The notes: generated by a model from the letters alone, not told the origin. A stretch of 64,000 nucleotides of DNA from Helopsaltes ochotensis (GCA_013400155.1 VXBM01000550.1:24242-88241), one strand, 5' to 3'; shown: positions 35,670 to 49,374, counted from the stretch's first letter. Made by a program: numbers and translations.

Positions 35670-38199
35670 CCTGTGATTTGGGTTGGGTTCAAACAGCCAT
35701 TCAACCCCACTTGTCCCCACTCTGTAATTCCAAAAGCTAGCCATGCAGATTTTTTGGGGGGATGACATTTTACATGTGTAGTCTAGTTGTCTCTTCTGTA
35801 CGTATTTATCTAAACATTTATATTTATTCCATCACCACATTATACAAGTGTGAATGAATCTTGGCCGACAACTTAGCAGTAATGAATGGAGAGGGATATT
35901 ATCTTCCCCATTTAACAAACAGTGAACTAAGATTTTAAGACTTACAGAAAGTTTCAAAGAAAATATAGATCACTGCTGTATATTGCTGCTGAAGTGTCTG
36001 AGACTTCTGCTTTTCCCTTTTTTCTTGTGTCCATGCAGAAACATGCCTGAGTCTTCTGTGCCAGTGGCTGCTTTGGATTGCTACCAGGGATGATATGTAG
36101 GTTTTTGGAAACAGCTTTGGGATTCCTAGCTTTTATTATAACAGGGTTTTTTTGTGTGTGATGGCATTCAGATTTTTAGGCATATGAGTGTGTCTGTATG
36201 TGAATATTTGTTATTCTTGGAATCATTAAATATTCACTGTCATCACATATTCATATACAGACTTTTTTTGTGATAAATGACATTTATTATTTGGTGATAG
36301 CCAAGCTACTTCAGGATCTAGTTGTAGTTAAACTATGGAAGCTGTTTAAAAAAACCCTATTTTTTTTTTCTCCTTAAACATAGGTTTTTTAAGGTACCTA
36401 GCTCATAGGTACACCCTCCAGTTACAATGGGATTGGTAAAGGACTTGTGAAGCCGTGCCCCAAGGCAGGCAAACTGCACCTAGGGAGATCTAAAATATTA
36501 TCCAGATAACACAAAATGGAAATGATTTTCAGACATTGTTAAGCATCTTAGATAAAAGAAACCCCAAACCATACTTTGTGTCCATACTTAGTCCAGTCCT
36601 GGACCCAATATCTGTAGCGACCCCTTTCCCTCCTGCCTACAATGCCTCTCCAAAGCTTGACTCTGTTGCTATGTTGAGCATTAGAGGGGAAGAAGCCAAT
36701 GGGAGGCTGTGTACAAATCTGTTTGTGGTAGTTCTCAAATCTTCAATCACGTTCTGCAGGACACAACGCAGAGTCATTGCTATATTCTCTGAAATGGGCT
36801 GCTGTTGTTCTGATTGAGGTATTTATCCAGCACAGCTTCAATCATTTCTTTTTGATGTCTCATGCTTTCTTAGGCACACTCCTGAAAGTGCATGGTTAAG
36901 CCTGTTGGACAATCACATGCAAAAGTGATTTTTAGAAGTAATGAGGAATATAGGAAAATAGTTACAAATACAATTTACTGTTATATGTCAAGACCTCCTC
37001 TCCTTAGTCCCCAGAGATCTGTTCAGTATATGAATGACAACTGAACAGAGGTAGGGTCTAGCTGCCCTCTTCAGAGTTCTGCATTACCTGCTCTGGCTAA
37101 GGGGTTTCTGGCAAGCATCTCTGTGAAATTGTTCGGGACCAGTTAGTGATAGATTACACGCATAGTGAGGGATTTGCCCAAACAGATGTGTATGTTTCTA
37201 ATGTAAACTGATGTATTATTATTATGAGTGTAGCTTGAGGGGGAAAACAGCAAGGACCACAACAGATTTCATAGCCCTATGTACACCCAAATGGCACCCT
37301 TTAAGAGAGGTAGTCTCTCCCTCCTAAACAGGGGAAGGTGTGAAGTGAACCCTCTGCTGTTTGGTATGAAGCTGCTATACTGGCATCCATCCCCTGCATC
37401 CTCCCATCCTGCGTTATCATGACTAATATACCTGCACTACAGTTAAGTTCTCCTGTTAACAAGCCAAGAAGACTCAACTTCATACGAGGAAGCCACTATA
37501 AATATATTTTGTAGAGTTGTTCCAAGAAAAAGCCAAAAGTGGATAAATTGTCTCCCGGACACATGAAATGGAGATGATCATGTGAAATGGTGAAAGAAAA
37601 AGGTCACAAAGAACATTGTGGAGAGCTTGAAAAAAAGAAAAAAAGAAAAGAAAAAATCCAGAATAATAAAGATGGGAATGTATTTAAAGATTGCAAGAAA
37701 AGGGAACTGAGGGAGGTATATTTAATATTTACAAATGTGAGTGAAAAATTAATTTGGAAGGAAATTACACCAAAGGGGCTATGGAAAGGAAACTGGTAGG
37801 AAAAGAGGAAGGAGGGGGTGAGCAGGAGAAATGACTGAGGGAAGAACAAAAGAAAGAACAAAGAAAAGGACAAAACCTCTCTTACTCTGCAGTTATTGTA
37901 TTTTGGTGATAAATATTTGCAGGTGGCTACAGTAGTTATTTCCCCACTTCTCCTCCCCTTTTTCCTTTCAGAACCAGCTCACAAATCAGTAAAATATCCA
38001 AAACAGATGAAACTCTGAAAAAAGTGAGTTCTGTGTCTGAAAGCACAGCAGTCGCTCCACAACATCCACATCACTGTAATGATGTTTTCCTCTTTCTCTG
38101 TGCTGGGAGGCACATGGAACTGACCCATCCTCGTATTACACTAAACTTGAAGCAGTCTCTCTCTTTTACAAACAAACAAAGAATACAAGTTTTTCTTTG
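35670..38199. other. Non-coding unique sequence
   Basis: No gene was seen. It contains the 36192-36262 hairpin. A purine-rich A/G stretch at 37580-37870 gives Lys-rich + frames and F/S-rich minus frames that are compositional artefacts. Confidence 0.55.
36192..36262. other. 71-nt hairpin with 16-bp terminal stem
   Basis: The 16-nt arms GTCTGTATGTGAATAT (36192-36207) and ATATTCATATACAGAC (36247-36262) pair throughout, with one G-T wobble, across a 39-nt loop. A competing 10-bp stem joins GTGAATATTT (36200-36209) to AAATATTCAC (36228-36237), with ATTC/GAAT pairing inside it, so two exclusive folds exist. The overall size is that of a pre-miRNA, but I recognise no known miRNA family. A palindromic transposon relic is the alternative. 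Confidence 0.6.
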
Positions 38200-38820
38200 A
38201 GCTTATTCACAGATCCTGAGCTTGTTGCTGTTTGTGCGTTAACGTTTTCAGCTGTGCTTGGTATTTTTTTAGCGTTTGTGCGTTTACGATTTTTGTGCAT
38301 GCTAATAGTAACATAGAACTGTAAAATGTTTCTGGGAGCTTGCCCCATTTCCTCAATTCTGTGCTGACAGGGTGGCCCAGCTTTCTCCCTTCTCAGTTTG
38401 CTGGGGTCCTCGGGGCTGTAAATATCTTTCTTTTTTTTTGCTGTGCAGGTTCCAAAGGAAATCAGAAAACGCTTGCAAGTGCATCTCTCGCATATTTCTA
38501 TCATTTCTCTGATAATCTTCGCTTGTGGTTGTGCTGCATTTTGTGTATGGCGGCGGCAGTTTCACCTGCCCACTTTTATGTGTCATTAGTTGTCACCGTG
38601 CTACCGTGACTGCGTAGACAAGTCTTCACTGAGAGCAGCTTCGGCATCATGTCTGGGCCTTGTAAATCCTGGCAGCAGTGCTACGCACGCTGCAAAGGCT
38701 TTCTGACAAAATAGAAAAATGACAATTAATGATGGCTGAATTCGGGAGATGGGGGAGGAACACGCTTTGGTCGCGAAGAAAGATGCGTTTAGGGGCCTTC
38801 AAGCACGAGACAACAATTTA
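38200..38820. promoter_or_regulatory. CpG-elevated, possibly conserved regulatory patch
   Basis: CpGs are frequent here compared with the surrounding tens of kilobases (GTTAACGTT, TTTAGCG, TATGGCGGCGG, ACCGTGCTACCGTGACTGCG, TTGGTCGCG). The patch is too AT-rich for a classical CpG island. A pyrimidine tract ending in GTGCAG at 38448 resembles a splice acceptor, but no matching donor or known protein was found. An enhancer or a weak lncRNA promoter would fit. This is an inference. Confidence 0.35.
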
Positions 38821-41800
38821 CATTTCAGGCTACAGTTTTAAAACCTGATAGAGAAACCCCTTCGTCCTGCAGAGCTCAAAGCCTGAATTAGTATCTGCCA
38901 TTTGCAGAGCCTCCCTACTTTGTCAGGGGCTAATTTTCTTCTGGTGGGAACATCACTGGATGATTGAGGCGTTATCACTTTGAAAAGAACCTTAACCATG
39001 TGATCAGTCTATAAACTAGATTTTGCTCAGTGTGAGCTGGGGTGCCGGGCCTAGCCCCCTTGTCTTCAGGGGAACCACTCACTTCAGTAAGGTTTTACAT
39101 GGTCTGGACTTCAGATTTAAGAATAAATACTTTCTTTTCTGCCAAATATACAATAAAAGTTAATCTTAGTAAATTATTCTGAGCTTTGCAAATGCTAAAA
39201 ATACATGTTCATTTAGTGTGCAGGAGTTTTGTTTATAATGGGTATTAAACAGAGGGAATGTCAGTGTAAAAAGAGGTAGACTTAATGGGTTAAAAACTGT
39301 GTAAATGTTACTCTAGTTAAATTACAGCTTGTTGTTCAGATGAATACTCTCCACTTCTCATATAGCTTTAAATTATGGACAAATGCTTGCAATTGTGAAC
39401 TACCTACATTGTGGCTGCCTGTTCCCAGGCTTCATCAACCCTAGCTGTCCAATGGGATTACTGTAAGCTTTCACGGCAGTCTGCCAGCCACTGATCAGAA
39501 ATTCATATCCCTGGATGTTAGATTGCTCTCTTTATTCCATCCTTGTGATGGCTGTGATTGCTGTCATGGTGTTAGGTTAGAAATTAGCATTTTGTGGCCC
39601 AAATTTTGCCATACAGAACATAATCAGAAAAAAGAAGGGAGGGGGGGTTTGTGGAAATCAAAGAATAGTAATTTCATCTGTCAAAGAAGGGAAATGCAGT
39701 GTTACCATGATACAGATGTCTACGAAACTTAGGTCAGGAAATGTTGTGGTATTTATGGTCCTATTTGGTGAATGCTTAGGCAGGTGGTGTTTTTCTGTTA
39801 CTGCAGACCTCTGTTCATAGATTAATGCTTTACCTCTGATAAAACAAGAAAAAAAAAAGAATAAATAAATTAAAATCCATCAGGGAAACTATAGGTGGGC
39901 TTTAGAAACTCTTAAATTAAAAAACAAGGGTCTCTAGCAGATACTTTCAAGGACATGCTGAATTAATCACAAGAGGCTGGTTAGCAGGAGGTCAGAGAAA
40001 GGCTTCTTAGCATCATTTTGGGTCATATGTCTAGAGGCGATGGCAGTATGTATGTGCTGTATTGTAATATCCCTTCCTAGTTTTCTTGTCTCAGTCAGAA
40101 AAGACTGAACACATATTGCATAGGGCTCTTGAAAGGAAAGAGACACTGGCAAAAATCGGTAGTTGGGAGCTTTTTTCCTGTTCTTTAAAACAGAGTCGTG
40201 TCTGACAGGCCAATTTAAACGTGCCATTGTTTTTTATCAGATTTGTATTATATTCAGCATGTTGTATCCCTTGCATTTTGTTTTCTAAATGTGTTATATC
40301 TGGTGATACAAAGGTGGTGATTAAACAGCCCAGTAGTAGTCACTGATAGATTTAATGAACATTTATTATTGCTCTAAATAAAGATTTCTCTATTAATCTG
40401 TTTCAAAACAATTCATCAGGGCTTATTACAGAAAATTATGGAAAACAACTGTTTAAAATTTAGTGTAGAGATATGGCTAGGTCCTTAAAGGTAGCTTGTT
40501 ATCCTTTTTAGGCAACTCACAGACATGCTAATTTTTTCTGTCATTAGCACTGAACAAGCTGGAAGGATTCTGACATGCGAGGTGCACAGATTCTGTTAGG
40601 AGCCTTGATTTTTATCCACCCAAGCTTATCCGTCATCTTTAATCATGCAAAAAGCAGGATTACTTAATCATTTCATTTTATTGAAAAGAAAAAGAAAGAT
40701 TTACATTAAAATGATGACATGCAAGAGAAAAATAAATTGAAAATGATTATGAAGAAAATGTAACATAGAGACTAAAGCTCCATTGGTTCTGTGATGCTCA
40801 TTTAAAGCAATGATCTAGTAAAGCCAAAGTATAAAAGTAATGATAATGTTAGCAGTGGAAGCATAAGCATCTCTGCATTTTTACATGCATTCTGATGTGA
40901 GGTGTGTAGTTTATTAGAGCAGATAACTGAGGAAGATACTTTTTCACCTAAACTCTGTTTATTCCCTGAATTAAGTTACATCTTTGTCTGAATTGAGTGC
41001 ATTTTAGCACACAAATGTTAAGAGGCAAAGCATACTAGCATTTTCAGAAGCACTTCAGTATGCATGTGCCTGCCTGTTAATCTTCCTATATAAGATGGAC
41101 AAAAATTATACTGATTTTTAGACTATCTATAAAAATAAATGACTGTGAGTGCAAGTGTGAATTTTATTTTGGAGACAAAATTCACGAATTATTCATGGAT
41201 GCTCTCTGTAGCTTTTGATTCTTAGACATTGTATTTTATTCTGTACCTGTTCTAGGTTTCATACACTTAATTTAACATATTCCTTTTTCTTTTGTTTGTT
41301 CTCTTTGCACATTTTGAATATTCTTTTAAGTTAATTAATTTTTTTAATGATATAAAATTTATGCTTAGTCATATCAGAATTTAGGTAATAAAACAGGTGG
41401 AGAAAAATATACCTGCACGCTTTTGATGCCACAAACCACTTGTTTAGCAAACATATTACAGTTTCTAAAAGAAAGTTTGTTAAAGGAGAAAACAAGGACA
41501 TATTTTTGTATGTGAATATATACAAGTGTGTATTTCATCAAAGAAAATTTATTAAAAGCACCACACTTCCAGGTTTTGTTCTGATATTTACATAAAATGG
41601 TGCATTAAACAAGTAATTACATTACAAATCAATGTTTAGCAATTAGATCATTAATAATTCATTCTACTGTACTAAGTTGACGGAATTTAAGGTTGAATAC
41701 TCTGGTATTAAATTGTTTTAGATACATAAACATTTAATGAAAGCTTAAAAATATCCAAATTTTTCCTTTATTACATAATATTTCTAGGTCTTGAATATTC

Positions 41801-42335
41801 ATTTTATTTAAAAAAGTAAAAAAGAGAAAACAAAGTTCAGGTTTTTTTCATCAGTGCGAGAATCATAAATTGTTATTAGAGTTGAAAATGTAGAAATAAG
41901 AAAAAGAACAGGAAAGATAAAAATAGGTGTGTAGAGATCTATTTGTCTTCACTCATTCCCTTTCTGACATTAGCTTTGGACGCTGCTTGCCTGTGAGAGA
42001 TGCCTGTTTTGAGAAGCAACCTTCTGGCAGCAGAGAAATGGTTAAAAATGACATGGGGTAAAGCCATAAGACTGAGGAAGAGATTAGGAAACCCTAAGTG
42101 CAAGAACAAGTCTTGTTTTCTGTTGTTTTTGCGTTCTGAAAGGACATAGTTATGATTACAGGGAAAAAAATGTCTATAAGGAATTTAACCTTCATATGAA
42201 TTCCGTTTGTATAAACACTCTCTCTGCTACCATGGGGATTTTCAATATTTGAGATTTAAAATACCTGCATATAGGTGAAAAAAAACCCAAAACAACCAAA
42301 CCACAAAAAACAACAAACAGAGCCCTCCCTGCCTC
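38821..42335. other. Non-coding AT-rich unique sequence
   Basis: No gene was seen. The stretch at 40540-40780 (ATCATGC, TAATCA and ATTA cores) is a possible conserved noncoding element. Confidence 0.5.
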
Positions 42336-42380
42336 AAAACAAACAAACAAACTAACTAACTAACTAACTAACTAAGTAAC
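42336..42380 (+). repeat. Compound (AAAC)n-(TAAC)n microsatellite
   Basis: Three to four AAAC units run into about seven TAAC units (with one GTAA variant). An A/C-rich low-complexity lead-in starts at about 42280. Confidence 0.92.
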
Positions 42381-45300
42381 TGAGCTAAACATATCAAAAC
42401 CACCTTTATTTTTAAAAATAGTTTCTGGTTTTGCTCTTCCTGAGTGCATCCATCTGTCTTAAAATTTCACAAATCTTCGAAATTGAACTAGACTCTTGGT
42501 GAGATATTTTAATGTAGAACAAATGTCAGCATTCGGCATAGTAACTCTGAACATTTTTCAGCAGCAGAACAATGGATTTGTACATTTTTCTTCTAATAGT
42601 AGAGGAGAATATAAGGGATTTTGTGCAATATACAGCTACTTCCTTGTAGTGAAGAATTAAAGTCAACTTATTTTACACATGCAGACTGAGTAATACAGTG
42701 AGGATAAAAAAGAGCCTTTCAGCAATAAATTTTATTACAAGCTAACTAATCTTTCTATATGGCTGTAAATTAACCTAGACAATACTTATATGATATAGTT
42801 TATATAACCAATGTTATCTTCCTGATTGATTCATATGACTCTCCTTGGTATGATCAAATATATTTTCTCACTTTTTCTCTTAAAGAAGTGGAAATAATTA
42901 TCTTTCTCTCTCTCTTTTTTTCTCTTTCTTTTTTTTTTGTTTTTTTGGTTTTTTTGTGCAAGCTCACAAAGGCACGATTCTTCTTCAGATGTAGAATTAG
43001 TGGTTTTTTGATTGTTGTCCTGAAAACAGAATTACTTACTGAAAAGAATTAGTTCTGATCTTAGACTGACTTATTTTTATGCTTCTAAAGCTGTGTCCTT
43101 AAAAGACCTCCAGATCTATGTTTACAATTTGAGTATTTGCTTATCCACTCGCAAAATATTAACAAGTATTTTGCTATTTTGGATTCTATCAGAAAACTTA
43201 TATTTAAGAAATAAATTGGATTTTGTAATATTCACCATGCTATAACATTCAAAAATATTTTTTTTGTTCCTTTTTGTGGATGAATTTTGTCCTTGAAATT
43301 GATTTTTTAGTATTTTTATGAAACTTCATTTTACCAATATTGAAAGTCTTCTATGTTTTCATTGATTCCAGATAAATTATAGTCATAGTACTGAACGCAG
43401 ATGCTTATTTTTTTGTTATATGAAAGAACGTGAAATTCTCATTCAGCTGTTAGAAATAATGAAAGCATAGTAGTCAAAACCAGCAATGATAAGTGATAAA
43501 AAAACTGGACCAGATTTTAGTCACTATGACCTTTAAGCAATAGGTGGCAGTGTTACCTAAATACTCTTTGCTTTGTATTGGAAAAGAATGGGAATACTTA
43601 GGAAGGAACAAGACATTTGTTTTACTTGTACATAATTGCAGATTTGTACAAACAAATATCACATCATTAAGGATGTTTTCAAAAAGTTCTCCTAAAAAAA
43701 TCAAATTCAGGATCCACTATCATCTAAAAGACTCACATTTTTATGTTTTCTGATTTATTAGTTATAACATGATATTGAAATCGAAAATATTCAACTTGTG
43801 TCTAAAAACAAGAAAATTTTCCTACTACATGCCGTATTTGAAAATGTGATCCATCTTATCTTCATTACATATTTGTAGTAGTAAGCACCAAGCACACTTT
43901 TAGAAAATATATTACAGAATATACTTTTTTGGCTTATTACAAATGTATACATTTAGGACCTAGTTAATAAAGCTTATAACATGTAGTGCTTCTTTAGAGA
44001 TTACAGGATAAACTTTATGAATTCTTTTCGTATGTATAGCACAGTATCACAGAATAGACCTGCACCAATATGCAAGTACTGTTTCACTCTTTATGTACAA
44101 GTAGTCAATCCTTTCCACACCTGAAAAGCATGCAATAACAAAAAAACAAAAAAAACAAAAAAAGAATGGCATTGCTTATCGAAATTGATGCCTTAATATA
44201 AATTTCTAAACCGAATAAGCCAATATACGTATATTCACTTAAATATAAAATGTTTCACAAAATGCAGCACTGTACATTACAATCAAAACCCATTCGTTTA
44301 AGCCGTTTTGGTCTTCTGAGTGTTACTTATGTATATCTCATCATATAATAATTAAAATACATACTGACCAATGCAGCAGCCATATTCCATACCATGTGTT
44401 CTACCTCTAGGATACAGCTTTCATACAGTAGCGGTTCCAAGGGATGTGTTCATCAGTGTGTGATAGAAACACTACGCCGTACTTTTTTTGCAGTTTGAAG
44501 TGGGGAGAGGGGGAGAGGACTTGTATAGTATTGTAGTCTTAGTTTGATAATTACACCTTATCTATTTACTACGGTATGTTTATCAATTTTTAGTTTAAAA
44601 GTAGGATGTTGCTTGTAAGAATGAGAATAAATGATAATCCTGCTAGAGGAGGAAGATAGTGATGGATGGAAGCAATGATGAAATGTGTCTGATAGGGTAG
44701 TTTTCTTCTGTACCACCATTTCGTTGCTGCTCTGGGATTACAGCAAAATGGTGGCTACTTATATTTTATGGAAAATGTAAATTTTATGGTAACCGTCCTA
44801 TAGACTCCAAATTGCTTCTCCCCTCTATCTCTATTATACTGTTTTGTTAGAACGAGCGCGTGGTTTGCCTTCTGAATCTTGCAGCAGTACAGAAAAGAAA
44901 AAGCTCAGTTGCAAAATTCTGCATCAGCAATAAAGCCTTCATTTACGTGTGATTAAACCAAAGCATAATCAAATGGGAAGATCATGTTCTCTTACATCTA
45001 CAGATAAGATACTAAATGGCCATAGGTAAATAAGATTTGGAGCGTATCCTTGTTTTGCACAGCACAGGGCTACTATACTGAGGCAAACATTTGTGACTCT
45101 TTTTTGGCTTTTGGGGTAAAACTTAGTCTGTACTATCAGAAAAAAGAAAAGTAATAAGTAGCAGATCTTAAGAAGGAGAAACAAGATAAAGTCCTAAGGC
45201 TTTGCTTTTCAGCCTCACTGTTTTTCTGTTCCAAATAGTTGACATGGCATGGAGTGACTAAACTGTCTTGTAAAAGATCCCCTTATCAACCGTCTTGGGC

Positions 45301-46022
45301 AGGGGTAAGGTGCTGAAACAGTACCTTACTGAAACAGCTTTTGGGTTTTGTCACTTTCCAGAAGGATGCTACTTGTGAAAATATGATTTTTTTTTCCAAG
45401 TATCTAATTTGTAGAAATGAAAAGAATTAGAAAATATGGCTATAAATATGATTTTCTTGTTTCATATCTACTCATGTTAAAATACAAAAAATGCAGGAAA
45501 ACAAGAAGCAAGGGGAAGTGAGCAGAACCAAATTAAGAAAATGAAGTGAAAGGAAGAGTTATGGGGGACTATTACAATACTTTTTTTTCCTTAAATTCTG
45601 AAAGAAAAATAACTTATAGGATGCTTTCTTTCTGAAATTACTCTGTTGTGGTATTATTAAAATATGGGGCATTTGTAAGATGCAATTTTATCTCTCTCCA
45701 GATAGATATTTAAAATTAAATGTATATAATATTATCTAAAATTTCTGTGACAAATTTTATGATGTTCCTGCTGTAAGCTAACTCGGTTGTGAGAAGTTGT
45801 GAAGTTGTGAGATTTTTAAGTAGTAAAAAAATAATCAAATATTTTTTAAAATCAGCTGCCAGAGACTTATCGCACTGTTTACCAGGTGGATATCAGTGAA
45901 GTGATGAAGTCTTGAATTTAAAACATGTCTTAAGAGAGTACATGCACTGATACTACCTATTTTTAAGGAATCAGGTTGTTCTGCTTATACAGCAACCTTT
46001 CTTCCTTTGACTTTTCTTACAG
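42381..46022. other. Non-coding AT-rich unique sequence
   Basis: No gene was seen. It has a T-rich low-complexity tract at 42903-42957 and a partial CTCF-like match, GCAATAGGTGGCAG, at 43537-43550 (12/14). Confidence 0.5.
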
Positions 46023-46297
46023 CTTATTGAATTTGGCATTGTGACGGCTGCGCACACGTATATCCGTACGAAAATATACTCTATCTCCAGAAATAGTGGT
46101 GTACCTGTGAGCAGAGGGGGTGAATGGTTATTAAAGTTTATTTGGATGTGCATGCACACGCTACCCCTGATAGCGTATCCTGGCAGGTGGAGACAGGAAA
46201 GGCGCTCTGTTCCCAGCGCACCTCCGGCTTCCACCTCGCCCTCCACACGTTTTACACACGTGAATCACTCAGGGGGAATGGGGAGCCACAGCATGAG
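46023..46297 (+). other. Exon-like segment (unproven)
   Basis: A pyrimidine-rich tract ends TTTTCTTACAG at 46022. The following 275 bp is fully open in the frame starting CTT ATT GAA TTT. It ends CATGAG|GTAAAC, a good splice-donor match, at 46297/46298. CpG content is higher than in neighbouring DNA (GTGACGGCTGCGCACACG, GGCGCTC). However, the peptide resembles no family I know, other frames and the minus strand are also open, and no flanking exons were found. It could be an lncRNA exon, a cryptic exon or a conserved regulatory element. Confidence 0.3.
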
Positions 46298-48574
46298 GTA
46301 AACTCAACGTTGCTCTGAATCGTTTCTGAAGAGGGCCTACATTTAAACTTCAACATTATTTTTTGTTTTTAAATGATTTTGTCCTGAGTTTCTCAAACAT
46401 ATTTGAATAGAGATTTTAAATGTAAAAATGGCAAGGATATAAATATTTTTACGATGCAGTCATAAGCTTTTAGTTGCGACACTAGTATTTGTTACTCTAG
46501 TTTCTTATTTATAACTTGAATATTGGCAACATTGCTAGGGAGGATCAGGTTAGGAAATCATTCTGTTTTATGCCTAACAAAAAAATACTGATCTCAAAGT
46601 ACATGACCTTACTTAAAGTTGGATTGATTTTTTTCCCTTTGTGATTTGTTTATTTTAGCTGTGTATTTACATGCTAAGATTAGAGCACTTTAAAGTTCTA
46701 TACTAAATGAAATAACACCCAGGAAGACCTGAAAATCTGTTTCTTCATTTTACATATTTAAACAGAACTGATGTGCACCACACTTTGGTTTTTAATAAAA
46801 AAAATCCTAAACCTAACCCCACTTATATTAATGTCTTAATCTTTCAGGATTATTAAACACACTCTAAAACATAATTCTGCACACTAAATATTCTATTTAA
46901 AACTGCTAAATAATAATATCCATATTTGTGTAATGTGTTATAAATATTTCTGGTTTGTAGAGGAGTTCTGCAGTCATTTGTTTTTAAAGTTCTCTGCCTT
47001 ATCTAGAAATACATCTTTTGATTCTTAAGAAGAAAGGACAAATCTATGACGAGCACAAGTTTTAGTATAAGCACTTGAACTTACATAATAAGAATAAGAA
47101 AAAATATATTCCAACCCCACTAATTTCCTAATATGCTCATGGCAAGTCCAAACAACAGCAAAAATAAACTGAAACATGAATAATCCTACAAAATCACAGC
47201 TGTGCAGATTAACATTAGTTTGGTCCAAGTCTGTCAGAGTTGCTGATGTTATTTCTGTTTTCACTGTAAATAAAACTGAAATAATCTATGTCAGAAGATG
47301 TGATTAAAAAATAATTAGATGCAAGGGTTTATGGAGTGTTGCTGTAACTTTGTGAGTAAATGTAGGACTTTAAATATAAAGAAAAAAGTATTTTAAAATC
47401 TCAATGAAGTATAAACCGTTCATACATTGCAACAATATTTAAAAAAAATTGTTCTAATGTTTTCACATGTAAAAAATGTGATGCTAAACATGCTAAAACA
47501 AAATCTGTTGATTATTATATTTCTTTCTGTCAAAACATATGATAGTCATAAATATGCAGAAACTATTTAGGGTTCTAATTTCAATAACACATTCAATTAA
47601 CACATTTTCTAAATTTTATTGCAGACATTGAATAACTCAAAAGTTTTATCCTATCCAAAAAAGCCCAACACCAGGGGAACAGTCTAATCCTTTTTACTGA
47701 GCAGGTATTGCTGTCTAATTGGTATGAGAATTCATTTCATGCCTGCAAACTTGCTATTAGTCTTAACTTTTAGCTTATTTTCAGTATGTTTAAAAAATTG
47801 TAAAATAATATTAAACCCCACAAACACATTTCTGTTGCCTCAATTACCTATCTTTAATAGACACAGTGCTTTATATAATGTCTTCCAGAACGAGGAGTTT
47901 AGAAGGATGTTAATTTTGATTCTGAATTTTCAGAAATTATCATGTTTTGGCATAATTTTGAGGTATCTCTGTAAGAGAATTTTGGCATTTTTGCTGAGTT
48001 TTAATGTTACAAATTATTTATTTAAAAAATTACAATTTAAGTTCTTGTTATGAAGCATTTTTAGTACATTTTTTTGTCAGTCAAGGAGCAAATTTTTTGC
48101 TAGATAACTCAGTTAACTCAGACTAACAAAATTAATTTCAATTAAAAGGAAAAAAAAACCCTAAACCACAAAACACAAACCAAACTTTTTTTTTCCCCTT
48201 TTTTTTCTCAACTTCTGATGCTGGCAAAGATAAAAGCTGCACAATTACATCTCAGCAGCCATAATGCTGAATTTCATTAGATTTGTCAATCAGAAACCTC
48301 AATTTACTTGCTCACTTTCATAAAATTTAGAAGTGGGGAATGGAATGGTAACCTAGTCTTCTGTCTGTATGGTTGCAAAATTATTTTCAGCCTGTTTATT
48401 TATTTGGAAGTGTTTTGGCCAGTTATTTTAAAATTGGGTAGCAGTGGGCTACTCTTTGCTCTCCAGGGAGATTTTTCTATTGGTTAACTCACACTCAGGT
48501 TTTTCTTTTTCCCCTACTGATATATTCCTTTTATTAATTTCCTCCCATTACTCCTAGTTATACCTCCTTTTACT

Positions 48575-48612
48575 ATGCTAAATAATTCCTTTTATGCTAA
48601 ATAATTCCTTTT
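48575..48612 (+). repeat. 19-bp perfect tandem duplication
   Basis: ATGCTAAATAATTCCTTTT occurs twice back to back (48575-48593, 48594-48612), a simple replication-slippage signature. Confidence 0.9.
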
Positions 48613-49346
48613 TTCCATTTTTGAGTTATCACTCTGTAACATTGCTGTTCTCCTTTTTTATGGAAACTGTCTCAAATTGGCAAGGTCTAAAATATGCTGA
48701 GTTAAATCTGCTATAAAGGACTTTATTGACAATTACTATAACTTAAACACAGTCCTGCTTTAATAAGCTCAGCTAAAACTGAAGGTTGAATAATTTTTGT
48801 TAACTGAAGCAAGAAATCTATTAAAAGGAGCCCTCTATTTTGAACTTGTTTTGTAGTGATGTAATGGGGCCAAATGATTAAGCATAGCTTAGATAGCCAA
48901 AATCCTCTGGGTCAAATTACCCTGTCTGCTGAGAAGCACAACAGGGTTGAAACACAGATGCTGGACAAATGTTTCTGGTAAGGGGAAGAAAACTACTACA
49001 AGCCTGTCTATTTTTTCCAGGGTTGAAGCTAATTTCGGTCTGCTCTCCTTCCAGCTCTGCATTTTCCTGAAGGCTGGAGATTGCCTAGTGTTGAAACCTC
49101 TGGATACCCTCTCCCAAAACATTGCCTCCTCCTGCAGTCGGAGGGAACTGGGGTTCTGTGCAGCAAATTTGGCCTCACTCTGATCCTAGCTGGAGAAGAG
49201 CTGGATGGGCTCATTAACTGCATGTGCCTGCAAAGCAGCACGTCCTCTTGCCCAGGGTCCTACAAATGACTGAGCCATTGAGGAGGAAACGTGCTTCACA
49301 GTGAGTAGCATCTGCAGACAACTTCTTTGACAGGCTTTGATCAAAC

Positions 49347-49374
49347 TTCATACCTGGAGTGGCCCAGGTATGGA
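49347..49374. repeat. Stem-loop, 11 bp
   Basis: CATACCTGG (49349-49357) and CCAGGTATG (49364-49372) pair perfectly over a 6-nt loop AGTGGC. Two further outer pairs (T-G, T-A) extend it. It lies in a GC-richer interval with no recognised gene. Confidence 0.75.

Noticed and set aside
37604..37873. Phe/Ser-rich minus frame and Lys-rich + frame
   Set aside because: They are caused by a purine-rich tract.
44040..44065. CR1-like text TATCACAGAATAG
   Set aside because: It is too short, with no neighbouring CR1 blocks.
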